Shown: piece by piece, positions 52,949 to 61,090 of the stretch
Position numbering within the stretch: position 1 is the first letter of the stretch
How the letters are laid out: every line of letters begins with the position of its first letter
NCBI GenBank assembly: GCA_036504875.1
Contig: DASXUK010000072.1
Coordinates: 40,203 to 104,202 of the forward strand
Reading direction: 5' to 3'
Source of the DNA: JACPFJ01 sp036504875
Lineage (GTDB): Bacteria; Desulfobacterota; Desulfuromonadia; Geobacterales; Pseudopelobacteraceae
DNA length: 64,000 bases
Program-made: the position numbers and the translations under genes
The notes under the pieces: generated by a model
Databases searched by the model: none
What the model saw: only the letters and a program-made list of their open reading frames with translations
What the model was told of the DNA's origin: nothing

Positions 52949-53310
52949 GGGAAAAAAATGGCTCTTATTTACGAGGGGTGGCTTTCTCATGCAGAAGATA
53001 AGTAGCTCGTGAGTGGGCTAGGGAGGTATGGAGCGACAAAGGGGGGTACCGGGGGGGTGTTTGGGGTCGGCTTTTACCTGTGGCATTGGCAAGGCGGTTC
53101 GGGCAGGACAGAAGGTCAGGGGCCTGTATACAGTGCAGCAGCAAGAAAGATGCAACTCCCTATCATGTATCCTTTCATCGTGTAGGTGTCGTGATCTTCT
53201 CCAGGCGTTATGTCCCGGAATCAGCATGATGATGAACAGCAGACAAAGAGAAGGCCGGGACGTTAAAGCCTCGGCCTTCGTTCGTTGTGATCCTGTGAAT
53301 CTGACAGCGT

Positions 53311-53472
53311 TTAGTAATCGCCTAAGTGAAGATACATGTGGCCATATACTTCAGGCTGTTCAGCCACAACCGTTTCAAGCTGCACCGCTTCCATGTCACC
53401 TTGGTACACGTCCATATCACCATGCTTTGCAATACCTGACTGAATCCTTTTTACCAGTTCTGATGCTTTCAT
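53311..53472 (-). CDS. small phage/plasmid-type hypothetical protein
   Basis: 53 residues from the ATG at 53472, chosen because a G-rich site (GGGGGGC) precedes it; an in-frame ATG at 53505 is further upstream. MKASELVKRIQSGIAKHGDM is like the start of many small phage and island proteins, followed by an acidic beta-like part (VYQGDMEAVQLETVVAEQPE). Probably remaining cargo of the tRNA-Thr element. Function unknown. Confidence 0.6.
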   Translation of the reverse strand: MKASELVKRIQSGIAKHGDMDVYQGDMEAVQLETVVAEQPEVYGHMYLHLGDY

Positions 53473-53658
53473 CTTGTAGCCCCCCTGTGTTTGATTGAAT
53501 TTCATAAATGGGAAGATACAGATGATTCTATTACCATGTCAAGTATATAATATTATTCAGTTTCTCTGATTATTTATTCAGACTTGCTGAATCTTGAAAA
53601 CCTATCTGAAGGCCATTCCTGGATCGATTTTAGCCAACTGAAAAGGGTATGCAAATAC

Positions 53659-53682
53659 TTTTGGGGGTATTTTTGAGGGTAC
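53659..53682 (+). repeat. second cluster of GGGGGTA boxes
   Basis: TTTTGGGGGTAT (53659-53670) followed by TGAGGGTAC (53674-53682), close to the boxes in front of the integrase about 2.2 kb away. They may mark the other end of the small element. No copy of the tRNA-Thr 3' end was found here. Confidence 0.45.
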
Positions 53683-53756
53683 TTCTGTTTTTACGTTCTA
53701 CTATAAATGTTATATAACATGTACTTGTGCAATCAGTGTGTACCCGACGCTCAGTA

Positions 53757-53791
53757 AAAAGGGACTTGCAGTCATTCTGCAAGTCCCTTTT
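53757..53791. terminator. strong bidirectional terminator
   Basis: Perfect 15-bp stem AAAAGGGACTTGCAG / CTGCAAGTCCCTTTT with loop TCATT. The A and T tracts serve both strands; it terminates the minus-strand DUF4139-like gene and seals the end of the integrated region. Confidence 0.9.
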
Positions 53792-53831
53792 GATTTACAT
53801 CCGCCTGAAGCAATTTCTCAGGTATTATCTG

Positions 53832-54806
53832 TCATTCGGATACAATTCTTCGGCTTCTTCCGGAGGACAAGCCATCGAATCTGAATCTGCCCCAGTATTC
53901 GCCGTTACGATAAAACGCGGCCTCGCCGGAAGGCAGGTGTTCTTTGCTCGGGTTGGTCAGGACAAAGGAGAAGGACGGACGGATACCCTCACTGAAATTC
54001 TCTTCCCCGATCAGCATCAGGTGTTCGGCCAGAGGAACCATCGCACCTCCTGTGGCCGTAATCAGCCGCCCGGGAGAACCTTGGGCCAGTCTTCCTGACC
54101 TGGCCTGAAGACGATAACCATCGAACCAGGAGGGTAGTTGTGCAAAAAGCATTAGTTGCGCTGCCCCGTTATTGTTCAGACGCAGGTCATAGCGTGGCGT
54201 CCATGCCGGCCTATCCATAGTGTAGCGCAATCTGACCCTACCATTTTTAGGAGAGATTCCAATACGGGCTATTGTTTCCATGCCATGACCTGGTTTCTTT
54301 AACGCCTTTATCCGGACCTCAAGACGGCGGACCTCCAGCTCCGCCCTGCGCCTGGCAGTATAGACCGCCTCCAGCTGGGCAATGGCATAATCAGTCCCTT
54401 GTCGAATAGATTGCATCGGTTCAGGATTAGTTTTGGTTTTACGTGGCGCCTTTCCGCTCTGCGACTTGGCCGCCGCCTTGAATATCTCTTCGCGGGTCGA
54501 CAGCGCCTGCAAGCGATCCTCCAGCTGGTTTTTTTGCTCCAGCACTATCTCGAGTTCCTTGGCCCCCTTCCCATCCTGATGCGCAGACAAGACGTCAACC
54601 CGCTCAACAGTAGAGTTTCCCAGGGGTTTTATCCTTAAACTCTCTTTTATAACTCCGGAGGGCAATGGTATCTCAATAGTTCCTTTAGTGGCCGTGGCCT
54701 CAACCTCGACCAGAGCGCCGTCAGAATAAAATGTTATCGTCCTAGCCTCGGCAAATGCACTTGCGGCTGTTGTTAAAAATGCTAACAGACTGATAATGTA
54801 GAACAT
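53832..54806 (-). CDS. exported DUF4139/DUF4140-like protein
   Basis: A 324-residue protein with signal peptide (ISLLAFLTTAASAFA, cleavage near residue 19) and AAAGGAGG before the ATG. After TITFYSDGALVEVEATATKG, like the DUF4140 N-terminal strand region, comes a coiled coil (about 75-165; LEQKNQLEDRLQALSTREEI, EAVYTARRRAELEVRRLEV). The C-terminal beta-rich part (RLRYTMDRPAWTPRYDLRLN, SFVLTNPSKEHLPSGEAAFY) is typical of DUF4139 proteins. Domain order matches the family, but it is shorter than most. Periplasmic or outer-membrane-facing; function unknown. Confidence 0.82.
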   Translation of the reverse strand: MFYIISLLAFLTTAASAFAEARTITFYSDGALVEVEATATKGTIEIPLPSGVIKESLRIKPLGNSTVERVDVLSAHQDGKGAKELEIVLEQKNQLEDRLQALSTREEIFKAAAKSQSGKAPRKTKTNPEPMQSIRQGTDYAIAQLEAVYTARRRAELEVRRLEVRIKALKKPGHGMETIARIGISPKNGRVRLRYTMDRPAWTPRYDLRLNNNGAAQLMLFAQLPSWFDGYRLQARSGRLAQGSPGRLITATGGAMVPLAEHLMLIGEENFSEGIRPSFSFVLTNPSKEHLPSGEAAFYRNGEYWGRFRFDGLSSGRSRRIVSE

Positions 54807-54917
54807 CTGACGCCTCCTTTAGTACCTGAAGAAAGAATCTGCTTATGCCAATCTCGCATTGCGCTTCGGGAAGTATAAAGCTATAATTCCCCAAATTTTT
54901 GTGGAAGGCGTGACGCT

Positions 54918-56450
54918 ATGGATATCGAAGCAGAAGTATCTGTTAAAGACATAGTCAATTTCTACATTAAAATCAATGATGCTGTTAAGGCTAAAAAAGA
55001 TATTGCCCAACTGTCATCCAAGGATAAGCTGGTCGCCTTTGAAATCATTGTCACTTCTCAGGCCAGTCGTGAATTTAAAGTCGAGGTGGCGAAATACTTT
55101 CTTTATGACCTGGATAACCGGGTTCGCAGGAAGTGCAAATTAACTTTGGAAAACCTGGTCCCGGGCTGGGTCTCCGATCCTGCCGAAAGCATACTCAAGC
55201 TTCTAAAGTCAACAGATGACAAGGGTGTCTCAAGGAAAAACGCTGCTGTGAAGTTTCTCTTCGGGATTGTTGATTCCTGCAGCCTGCGCGACACTTTCAT
55301 GACCCTTCTCAATAGCCGAAACCGGGCCCACATGGCCGAAATCATCGCCATTCTAGAGGACTATATTGATTGTTCGCTGGATGAACAGGAACAGGTGAAA
55401 ATTTTTGATGCTTGTCTCGATATTGTTCTTTCCGAAGACGCCGACCACAACATCAAGCATCACGCATCAAACCTGCTGAGTGTTTTCTTTAAAAAGGTTG
55501 AAACAACTATGCTGGGGGAAACCCTGCGCCAAAAATATATCGAAAGACAGGTGCAGAAGGCGGAGGGTGTCTACCGCTATCTCTGCAGCGGTGTCTCGGG
55601 GCTCAACACTGTTTTTCTCGATGATCTTCTGCGACCGCTTAACGATGGTGGCAAAGTCTACCAGCTGAAAATACTTAATTATTTTTCATTTATCATCGAA
55701 AAGATCCGCAACCCAGCTGAAATAGACAACACTCTGGACATATACCCTGACTACTGGAACAAAAACGAGCCAACCAAAGAGGAGAAGATAAAGATCATCT
55801 CGCGGCGTATTATGCAGTCGATTGAACAGCTTTGGGATAACACCGAGGACAACGAGGTACGCGAACTGGTTGTGCGCATAAAATATAATGAGTACCTGAA
55901 TAAAAAGGAACTTTTTGAACAAATAAAAGGGCGCATTGAAAACGAGACTCTAAGTGAAACAGCACGAGAAAAGATCGCCTTGATGTTGCGATGTTTCTTG
56001 CAACCAAACCAGGAGGAAGGGCTTAAATTGCTGGCTGCCGATCTACTACTTTTCAAGTTCGACCGCAAGGAACACCGGTTAGCGGCATTGGAATACCTCA
56101 AACTTTATGTGGAGAGCAAGAATCTTAATAGCGCGGAAAAGGGGAGTATTGCTGCAGTAATGGAATCTTTGCTAGACGAACAAAAGGACCAGGATATTCT
56201 GGATAGTGCCCGTTATATACTGTTTATAGTCGACCCGACCCGCTTTGCAAGCGAAGACGAGCAAAAGGCTATTCTGGGCTATTTACGCCAAAAGGTGGAA
56301 TGGAGCGGGTTCAGCGGCGAGGGTGCTGAAAAACAGATTTTGCATGCCCTGGATCATTATATCGATAAAATCGCCGTTACTGAAAAGCTTAAAAAGGCAG
56401 CCCAGTATCTGGAATTTAAGATCAAGACGCCTAAGTCGGAAAAAAAATAG
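54918..56450 (+). CDS. large helical HEAT-like repeat protein, function unknown
   Basis: A 510-residue, almost fully helical and charged protein without signal peptide. Recurring two-helix units (EVAKYFLYDLDNRVRRKCKL, KNAAVKFLFGIVDSCSLRDT, LNSRNRAHMAEIIAILEDYI, HRLAALEYLKLYVESKNLNS) fit HEAT/ARM-type repeats, usually protein-protein scaffolds. No catalytic motif seen. Divergent from the DUF4139-like gene (111 bp apart) and convergent with mnmA (25 bp). I do not recognise a family. Confidence 0.75.
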   Translation: MDIEAEVSVKDIVNFYIKINDAVKAKKDIAQLSSKDKLVAFEIIVTSQASREFKVEVAKYFLYDLDNRVRRKCKLTLENLVPGWVSDPAESILKLLKSTDDKGVSRKNAAVKFLFGIVDSCSLRDTFMTLLNSRNRAHMAEIIAILEDYIDCSLDEQEQVKIFDACLDIVLSEDADHNIKHHASNLLSVFFKKVETTMLGETLRQKYIERQVQKAEGVYRYLCSGVSGLNTVFLDDLLRPLNDGGKVYQLKILNYFSFIIEKIRNPAEIDNTLDIYPDYWNKNEPTKEEKIKIISRRIMQSIEQLWDNTEDNEVRELVVRIKYNEYLNKKELFEQIKGRIENETLSETAREKIALMLRCFLQPNQEEGLKLLAADLLLFKFDRKEHRLAALEYLKLYVESKNLNSAEKGSIAAVMESLLDEQKDQDILDSARYILFIVDPTRFASEDEQKAILGYLRQKVEWSGFSGEGAEKQILHALDHYIDKIAVTEKLKKAAQYLEFKIKTPKSEKK

Positions 56451-56475
56451 TGCCTCGGAGAAAAAAGGGTTTCTG

Positions 56476-57552
56476 TTACGGATCCTTTATCGCCGAAACA
56501 ATCCTGCCACCCCCCAGCACCTCGTCATCCTGATAAAAAACTACGGCTTGCCCGGGTGTGACTGCTTTCTGCATCTGATGAAATCGCACCTCATAGGCTC
56601 CGCTTTCCAGAAATCGCACATGACAGTCGATCGGTTGATGCCGATAACGAATTTTACATTTCGTGGAAAATTCTGTGCCGATTGGCTCCACAATCCAGAC
56701 CACATCCTCAGCCACAAGTCCCTTGGCGAAAACATGCGGTTCCTCTGCCACTACCACCACATTTTGGGCCGTGTTGATATCAATTACGTAAAGCGGTTCA
56801 CTCCAGGCTATGCCTAGCCCTTTACGCTGGCCGATTGTGTAGCGGTGGGTTCCTAGATGCCGGCCGAGCACTTGGCCATTGATATGGATGATTTGGCCAG
56901 GGTTGCTTACCGGAACGCCGCTATTTTCAAGAAAGGAGATGTAATCGTCATTAGGGATGAAGCAAACTTCCTGGCTATCCCCCTTTTCTGCCACCGGCAA
57001 GCCAAATTCACGAGCCATCCGGCGGACTTCATCCTTGCTTTCTACTTCGCCCAGCGGAAACAAAACCTGTTTCAGCCGCTCCTGGGTTAAAGTGTACAGA
57101 AAATAGGATTGGTCCTTACCAAGGCAACGTGCGGTTCGCAAGTGACAGTTGCCATTCGGATCACAGGTCTTCTTTACATAATGGCCAGTTGCCAGAAATT
57201 CGGCGCCCAATTCCTTGGCCTTTTCCAGTAACAACCCAAACTTTATGAAGCGATTGCAGCGCACACAGGGGTTAGGAGTATGGCCGCAGTTATATTCTTC
57301 GATAAAATCCTTGATTATTAGTTCATTAAAACCGGGAGAAAAGTCCACAACATGATGTGGGATATTTAGATGTCCCGCTACAACCGCTGCGTCGTGCGCG
57401 GCAGTTCCGGCCCCCTGCTTGTGGGGTTGAAACAGGCGCATGGTAATGCCTATCACAGTATAGCCCTGCTGCTGGAACAAGGCCGCGGTAACCGAAGAAT
57501 CAACGCCTCCACTCATGGCTACTGCAATAATCGGTTTTTCAACAGCACTCAT
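56476..57552 (-). CDS. mnmA: tRNA-specific 2-thiouridylase MnmA
   Basis: A 358-residue protein from the ATG at 57552 (a GTG at 57555 is an alternative); the ATG overlaps the TGA of the ThiF-like gene (TGATG), implying coupled translation. AVAMSGGVDSSVTAAL is the PP-loop; PNPCVRCNRFIKFG and DSQEVCFIPNDDY hold the two catalytic cysteines; TIGQRKGLGIAW is a family signature. It installs 2-thiouridine at the wobble base of tRNA-Glu/Gln/Lys using sulfur from a persulfide donor. It is the last gene of the SAM-riboswitch operon. Confidence 0.95.
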   Translation of the reverse strand: MSAVEKPIIAVAMSGGVDSSVTAALFQQQGYTVIGITMRLFQPHKQGAGTAAHDAAVVAGHLNIPHHVVDFSPGFNELIIKDFIEEYNCGHTPNPCVRCNRFIKFGLLLEKAKELGAEFLATGHYVKKTCDPNGNCHLRTARCLGKDQSYFLYTLTQERLKQVLFPLGEVESKDEVRRMAREFGLPVAEKGDSQEVCFIPNDDYISFLENSGVPVSNPGQIIHINGQVLGRHLGTHRYTIGQRKGLGIAWSEPLYVIDINTAQNVVVVAEEPHVFAKGLVAEDVVWIVEPIGTEFSTKCKIRYRHQPIDCHVRFLESGAYEVRFHQMQKAVTPGQAVVFYQDDEVLGGGRIVSAIKDP

Positions 57553-58358
57553 CACACCTCTCCCTCACCCAGGACTAACCTCAGGGCCTGATTAGCCTGA
57601 TGACTGGCAGCAATGCCGACCCGCGGGGCCATCAAACCATTGCCGGGCAGAGCCTCTGAAAGACTGTCTCCGACCAGATAGAGCCGATCAGCCACCCGGC
57701 GGGTTATGATTGCATTGCCGGAGCCGTAACCGGCCAACCCTGAGGCGGCGATGATTTTGGTATCCTGAAGCCGGTTCAGCACAGTATCCACCAGCATCCC
57801 CTTCATTTCGGCCCGGTCAAAAGCCTCGATCACTACCTTGCAGCCGGCGAAAATCAAAGGGATGTTGTCAGGTTCCAGCATTACCCGATGCGGTTCTACT
57901 ACCACATAGGGGTTGATTCTTTTAAGATTTTCAGTCAAGGCATCAACCTTGAATTGGCCTAGTTGATCAACAAAGTACTGTTGACGATTCAGGTTGGAAG
58001 GCTCGATAACATCAAAGTCAGCGATTACAAGGCGACCTATCCCTACCCGGGCCAGTGCCACCGCCACTGCCGAACCTAATCCCCCCACCCCGGCGATGCC
58101 GATCGCGGCCAGTTTGAGCCGGGCATGCACACCAGGTGTGTGGCGGGCCGCCATCAGATATTCAAGCTCTTCTTCACTAGGTGTTTGCCCTCGTTTTATA
58201 AGGAACAGCGTATCTCCTTCGCGGAGAATCGATTCGCTTGCGGCAGGAAACCCATTCAGAATCAGTACATCCGCCCCCGGCTTGTACTGGTCGGCCAGGG
58301 TCGCGATGGTGACCGACTCTTCGACTGTCACTTTCTTTTCGTTGAGGCTGATATTCAC
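57552..58358 (-). CDS. ThiS-like/ThiF fusion, sulfur-carrier adenylating enzyme-like
   Basis: A 268-residue protein. Residues 1-65 look like a ThiS beta-grasp domain (ISLNEKKVTVEESVTIATLA, LREGDTLFLIKRG) but lack the C-terminal Gly-Gly of a working sulfur carrier; the chain runs on through RHTPGVHARL into a ThiF/MoeB-type E1 domain: GIAGVGGLGSAVAVAL (nucleotide loop), IADFDVIEPSNLNRQQYF (Arg finger), and a single Cys (FAGCKVVIEAFDRAEMKG). The Zn-binding CxxC pairs of MoeB/ThiF are absent. This matches the ThiF family-2 layout. It adenylates a carrier C-terminus or a related substrate. Operon position suggests sulfur transfer for methionine or tRNA thiolation (inference). Confidence 0.85.
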   Translation of the reverse strand: MNISLNEKKVTVEESVTIATLADQYKPGADVLILNGFPAASESILREGDTLFLIKRGQTPSEEELEYLMAARHTPGVHARLKLAAIGIAGVGGLGSAVAVALARVGIGRLVIADFDVIEPSNLNRQQYFVDQLGQFKVDALTENLKRINPYVVVEPHRVMLEPDNIPLIFAGCKVVIEAFDRAEMKGMLVDTVLNRLQDTKIIAASGLAGYGSGNAIITRRVADRLYLVGDSLSEALPGNGLMAPRVGIAASHQANQALRLVLGEGEV

Positions 58359-58366
58359 ACGTCCCC

Positions 58367-59500
58367 CTAGCCTATTGCCTGCTCTATATCCATGATCAGG
58401 TCATCAGGATCTTCCAGACCAACCGAGAGCCGCACCAGGGTATCGCCAATGCCTTTGCGCTGACGTTCTTCGGGAGGCACGGCAGCGTGCGACATCTTGG
58501 CCGGATAGGATATGATGCTTTCGACCCCGCCCAAGCTCACTGCAAAGGCGGACAAGCGCGTGCCTTCCAGTAGTCGTTTGGTGGTTTCGATTGTATCCAG
58601 TTCAAAGGAGAAAACCGCTCCGGGGCCATCGGCCTGGGATGTGTGCACATCATGACCGGGATGTTCGGAAAAGCCTGGGTAATAAACAGTTCGGACCTGT
58701 TTGTGTGCCCGCAACCACTCTGCAATCCTGGCCGCGCTTTGCTGCCCCTGATCCATCCTGACCTTGAGAGTCTTAAGGCCGCGCAACGCCAGAAAGGAAT
58801 CCTGCGGTCCCAGCACAGCTCCAAAGCCGTTCTGGATGTAGCGGATGCGATTGCCAAGTTCAACGTCATTTACTACAACAAAACCGCAGATTACATCGCT
58901 GTGACCGCTTAAGAATTTGGTGCCGCTGTGCAGGACGATGTCGCAACCCAGCTCCAGTGGTCGCTGCAGATAAGGGGTCATAAAGGTGTTGTCTACCAAA
59001 GTAATTATTCCTTTGGAGCGGGCCAGCTCGGCAACTGCCCGCAGATCAGTGATCTTAAGCAGCGGATTGGAGGGGCTCTCCAGATAGATTCCTTTGGTTT
59101 CAGGACGAATAGCCGCTGCAATTGCGGCCGGACTGGTGGCATCCACAAAAGTCGATTGGATGCCAAGTCGGGTGAAGATGCTGGTCAGGGCACGATAGGT
59201 TCCGCCATAGACATCATCGCACACCACCAGGTGATCGCCGGAGGAAAAGATCAATAAGGTCGAAGTAATGGCCGCCATACCCGAGGCAAAGGCAAAACCA
59301 CGCGTGCCACCCTCCAGGGCAGCCACTGCCTCTTCAACAGCTTCACGGCTGGGGTTGTCGGAGCGGGCATAGTCGTATTTACCAAATTTATCAACCGATT
59401 GCTGGCGATAAGTAGAGGTCTGATAAATGGGCATTCCTAGCGCACCGGTACGCGGATCGATAGTCTGACCGCTATGGATAAGTTTTGTTGCAAATTTCAT
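58367..59500 (-). CDS. Cys/Met-metabolism PLP enzyme (cystathionine gamma-synthase/beta-lyase family), copy 2
   Basis: A 377-residue trans-sulfuration-family enzyme. YARSDNPSREAVEEAVAALE, GFAFASGMAAI and VLHSGTKFLSGHSD (PLP lysine) are typical; SLGGVESIISYPAKMSHA is the C-terminal substrate region. AAGGAGG precedes the ATG. It is clearly paralogous to the gene at 59671. Motifs do not separate cystathionine gamma-synthase, cystathionine beta-lyase, gamma-lyase and O-acylhomoserine sulfhydrylase. Two paralogues in one operon suggest consecutive steps, for example gamma-synthase then beta-lyase. 8 bp before the ThiS-ThiF gene. Confidence 0.9.
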   Translation of the reverse strand: MKFATKLIHSGQTIDPRTGALGMPIYQTSTYRQQSVDKFGKYDYARSDNPSREAVEEAVAALEGGTRGFAFASGMAAITSTLLIFSSGDHLVVCDDVYGGTYRALTSIFTRLGIQSTFVDATSPAAIAAAIRPETKGIYLESPSNPLLKITDLRAVAELARSKGIITLVDNTFMTPYLQRPLELGCDIVLHSGTKFLSGHSDVICGFVVVNDVELGNRIRYIQNGFGAVLGPQDSFLALRGLKTLKVRMDQGQQSAARIAEWLRAHKQVRTVYYPGFSEHPGHDVHTSQADGPGAVFSFELDTIETTKRLLEGTRLSAFAVSLGGVESIISYPAKMSHAAVPPEERQRKGIGDTLVRLSVGLEDPDDLIMDIEQAIG

Positions 59501-59533
59501 AAAACCTCCTTAAAAATCCAAAGCGTCTCTCAC

Positions 59534-59623
59534 AAAGCTCACAGAGAAAATCATAAATATTTTTGGGGCTATACTTAAGATTTTTTCTCTTTTTCTCTTT
59601 TTCTCTGCGCCTCTGTGAGCTTT
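59534..59623. repeat. inverted repeat between the two PLP-enzyme genes
   Basis: AAAGCTCACAGAG (59534-59546) and its exact reverse complement CTCTGTGAGCTTT (59611-59623), 64 bp apart, with a CT-rich inner arm. It resembles the intergenic element at 36888 in type. It separates the two paralogues (170-bp gap) and may attenuate transcription or stabilise the upstream message. Confidence 0.65.
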
Positions 59624-59670
59624 AGCGAACGAAGTGAGCGAGTGAGAGAAATGTTTTCCCTTTCTTTTTG

Positions 59671-60807
59671 TCACGCATCCAGCGCCTGCCGTAGATCCTC
59701 TATCAGGTCATCCCTATCTTCAATACCGACCGACAAGCGCAGCAGCACATTGTTGATCCCCAGCCTGGCCCGCAGCTCAGGCGGGATATCGGCATGGGTC
59801 TGTACCTCGGGAAAGGTAATCAGGCTCTCAACACCACCCAAACTCTCGGCAAACGATATCAAACGGGTCTTTAAAAGGGTCTGTTCGACCAGGTCATGGC
59901 TATTTACCTCAAAGGCGATCATGGCGCCAAAACCCCTGGCATCTCGCTTCATCCGCTTATGATCAGGATGGGTTGTGAGACCGGGATAATGGACACGGCG
60001 CACCAGCGGGTGTTCCTGCAACCATTCAGCAATTTTTTGAGCATTTTCCTGCTGGCGGTCCAGCCGAACCCCCAAGGTTTTCATGCCGCGAATGGTCAAC
60101 CAGGAATCCTGTGGTCCCAGCACTCCTCCGACCGAATTTTGGTGAAAATAAACCTGCTCGGCCAGCTGCGGATCCTTGACCACCACCAGTCCGGCCACGG
60201 TATCATTATGCCCGGAGAGGTATTTGGTAGCGCTGTAAATGGTGATGTCGGCACCCAGATCAAGCGGTTTAAGCAGGTAAGGAGTCAGAAAGGTATTATC
60301 GACGATCAGCAGCAGATTGCTTTCGCGGCATAGTGCCGCTAAAGCAGGGATATCGGCGAATTTCAGCAGGGGATTAGTAAGCGATTCCACAAAAAGCGCC
60401 TTGGTTTCAGGCCGGATAGCGGCCTTGACCGCTGCAGCGTTACTGGTGTCAACATAGCTGAAGGTCAGGCCGAACTGATTGTACACCTTGTCGAACAAAC
60501 GACAGGTCCCGCCATAAAGATCTTCGGTGACTACAATATGATCCCCGGACCGGAAAAGCAGCAGCAAATTAGCGATTGCCGCCATACCCGAGGCATAGGC
60601 AAATCCGCGACTGCCACCTTCCAGTCGTGCTATGCCGTTTTCCAAGGCTTGACGGGTGGGATTGCCCGAGCGGGAATAATCATAGCCGGTGCTCTGTCCA
60701 AGCCCAGGGTGCCTGAAGGTTGCTGTCTGGTAAATGGGAACCGATACCGCCCCTGTGCGAGTGTCCCATTCCAGCCCTATTTGAACTGCCTGTGTATCAA
60801 TCTTCAT
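59671..60807 (-). CDS. Cys/Met-metabolism PLP enzyme (cystathionine gamma-synthase/lyase family), copy 1
   Basis: A 378-residue enzyme, first gene of the SAM-riboswitch operon. YDYSRSGNPTRQALENGIARLE, GFAYASGMAAIANLLLLF and IYSATKYLSGHND (PLP lysine), then SLGGVESLITFPEVQTHADI. TTTTGGAGG precedes the ATG. Control by a SAM-I riboswitch shows it works in methionine or cysteine synthesis. The exact reaction is not decided by sequence: cystathionine gamma-synthase, lyase or homocysteine synthase are all possible. Confidence 0.92.
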   Translation of the reverse strand: MKIDTQAVQIGLEWDTRTGAVSVPIYQTATFRHPGLGQSTGYDYSRSGNPTRQALENGIARLEGGSRGFAYASGMAAIANLLLLFRSGDHIVVTEDLYGGTCRLFDKVYNQFGLTFSYVDTSNAAAVKAAIRPETKALFVESLTNPLLKFADIPALAALCRESNLLLIVDNTFLTPYLLKPLDLGADITIYSATKYLSGHNDTVAGLVVVKDPQLAEQVYFHQNSVGGVLGPQDSWLTIRGMKTLGVRLDRQQENAQKIAEWLQEHPLVRRVHYPGLTTHPDHKRMKRDARGFGAMIAFEVNSHDLVEQTLLKTRLISFAESLGGVESLITFPEVQTHADIPPELRARLGINNVLLRLSVGIEDRDDLIEDLRQALDA

Positions 60808-60874
60808 CTATTGCCTCCAAAAGTAAATCCCCTTCCGGGGTACGGAAGAGGATTCGTTTTGAAGAAGTCTCTTC

Positions 60875-60975
60875 CTTATCTCCCGAGACCTTGCGATCCC
60901 GCTGGAATTGGCACCTTCCCCAAGAGGAGGTTGCCGCGACTTCACTGGGCCAGTCCCTCAGTCGCTCTGGATAAG
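60875..60975 (-). promoter_or_regulatory. SAM-I (S-box) riboswitch
   Basis: Read on the minus strand: P1 CTTATC...GATAAG closes a four-way junction with CAGAGCGACTGAGGGACTGG, CCCAGTGAAGTCGCGGCAAC, GGTGCCAATTCC and a P4-type stem (CGGGATCGCAAGGTCTCGGG). The GAGGGA, GGCAAC and GGTGCCAAT boxes are the conserved SAM-binding core. Downstream, GGAAGAG can pair with CTCTTCC (60844-60875), while CCCC-GGAA-GGGG (60829-60840) forms a small GNRA hairpin before a weak U-rich stretch. Whether it stops transcription or masks the ribosome site (60814-60820) is not clear. Expected: SAM represses the operon. Confidence 0.93.
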
Positions 60976-61007
60976 AAAATATTTAGTTATATTTTTACTA
61001 CTTGATG

Positions 61008-61034
61008 ATTATCATTTAGCACCATTTCTGTCAA
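61008..61034 (-). promoter_or_regulatory. candidate promoter of the SAM-riboswitch operon
   Basis: On the minus strand TTGACA (61034-61029), 15 bases, GATAAT (61013-61008). The spacer is short by about two bases, but the hexamers are strong and lie 33 bp before the aptamer. The rest of 60976-61090 holds nothing else. Confidence 0.5.
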
Positions 61035-61090
61035 TTACTTCTTTTATTTCGGCACAAACTAAAAGCTTTTTACTCAACAATTTTTTCTGA

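Noticed and set aside
52739..53005. 88-codon plus-strand ORF after the integrase
   Set aside because: Runs through the terminator at 52922; the other frame (ending at 52890) is more protein-like.
53028..53498. 156-codon plus-strand ORF across the G-rich stretch
   Set aside because: Low-complexity start, no family-like motif, and it overlaps the more convincing minus-strand gene at 53311-53472.
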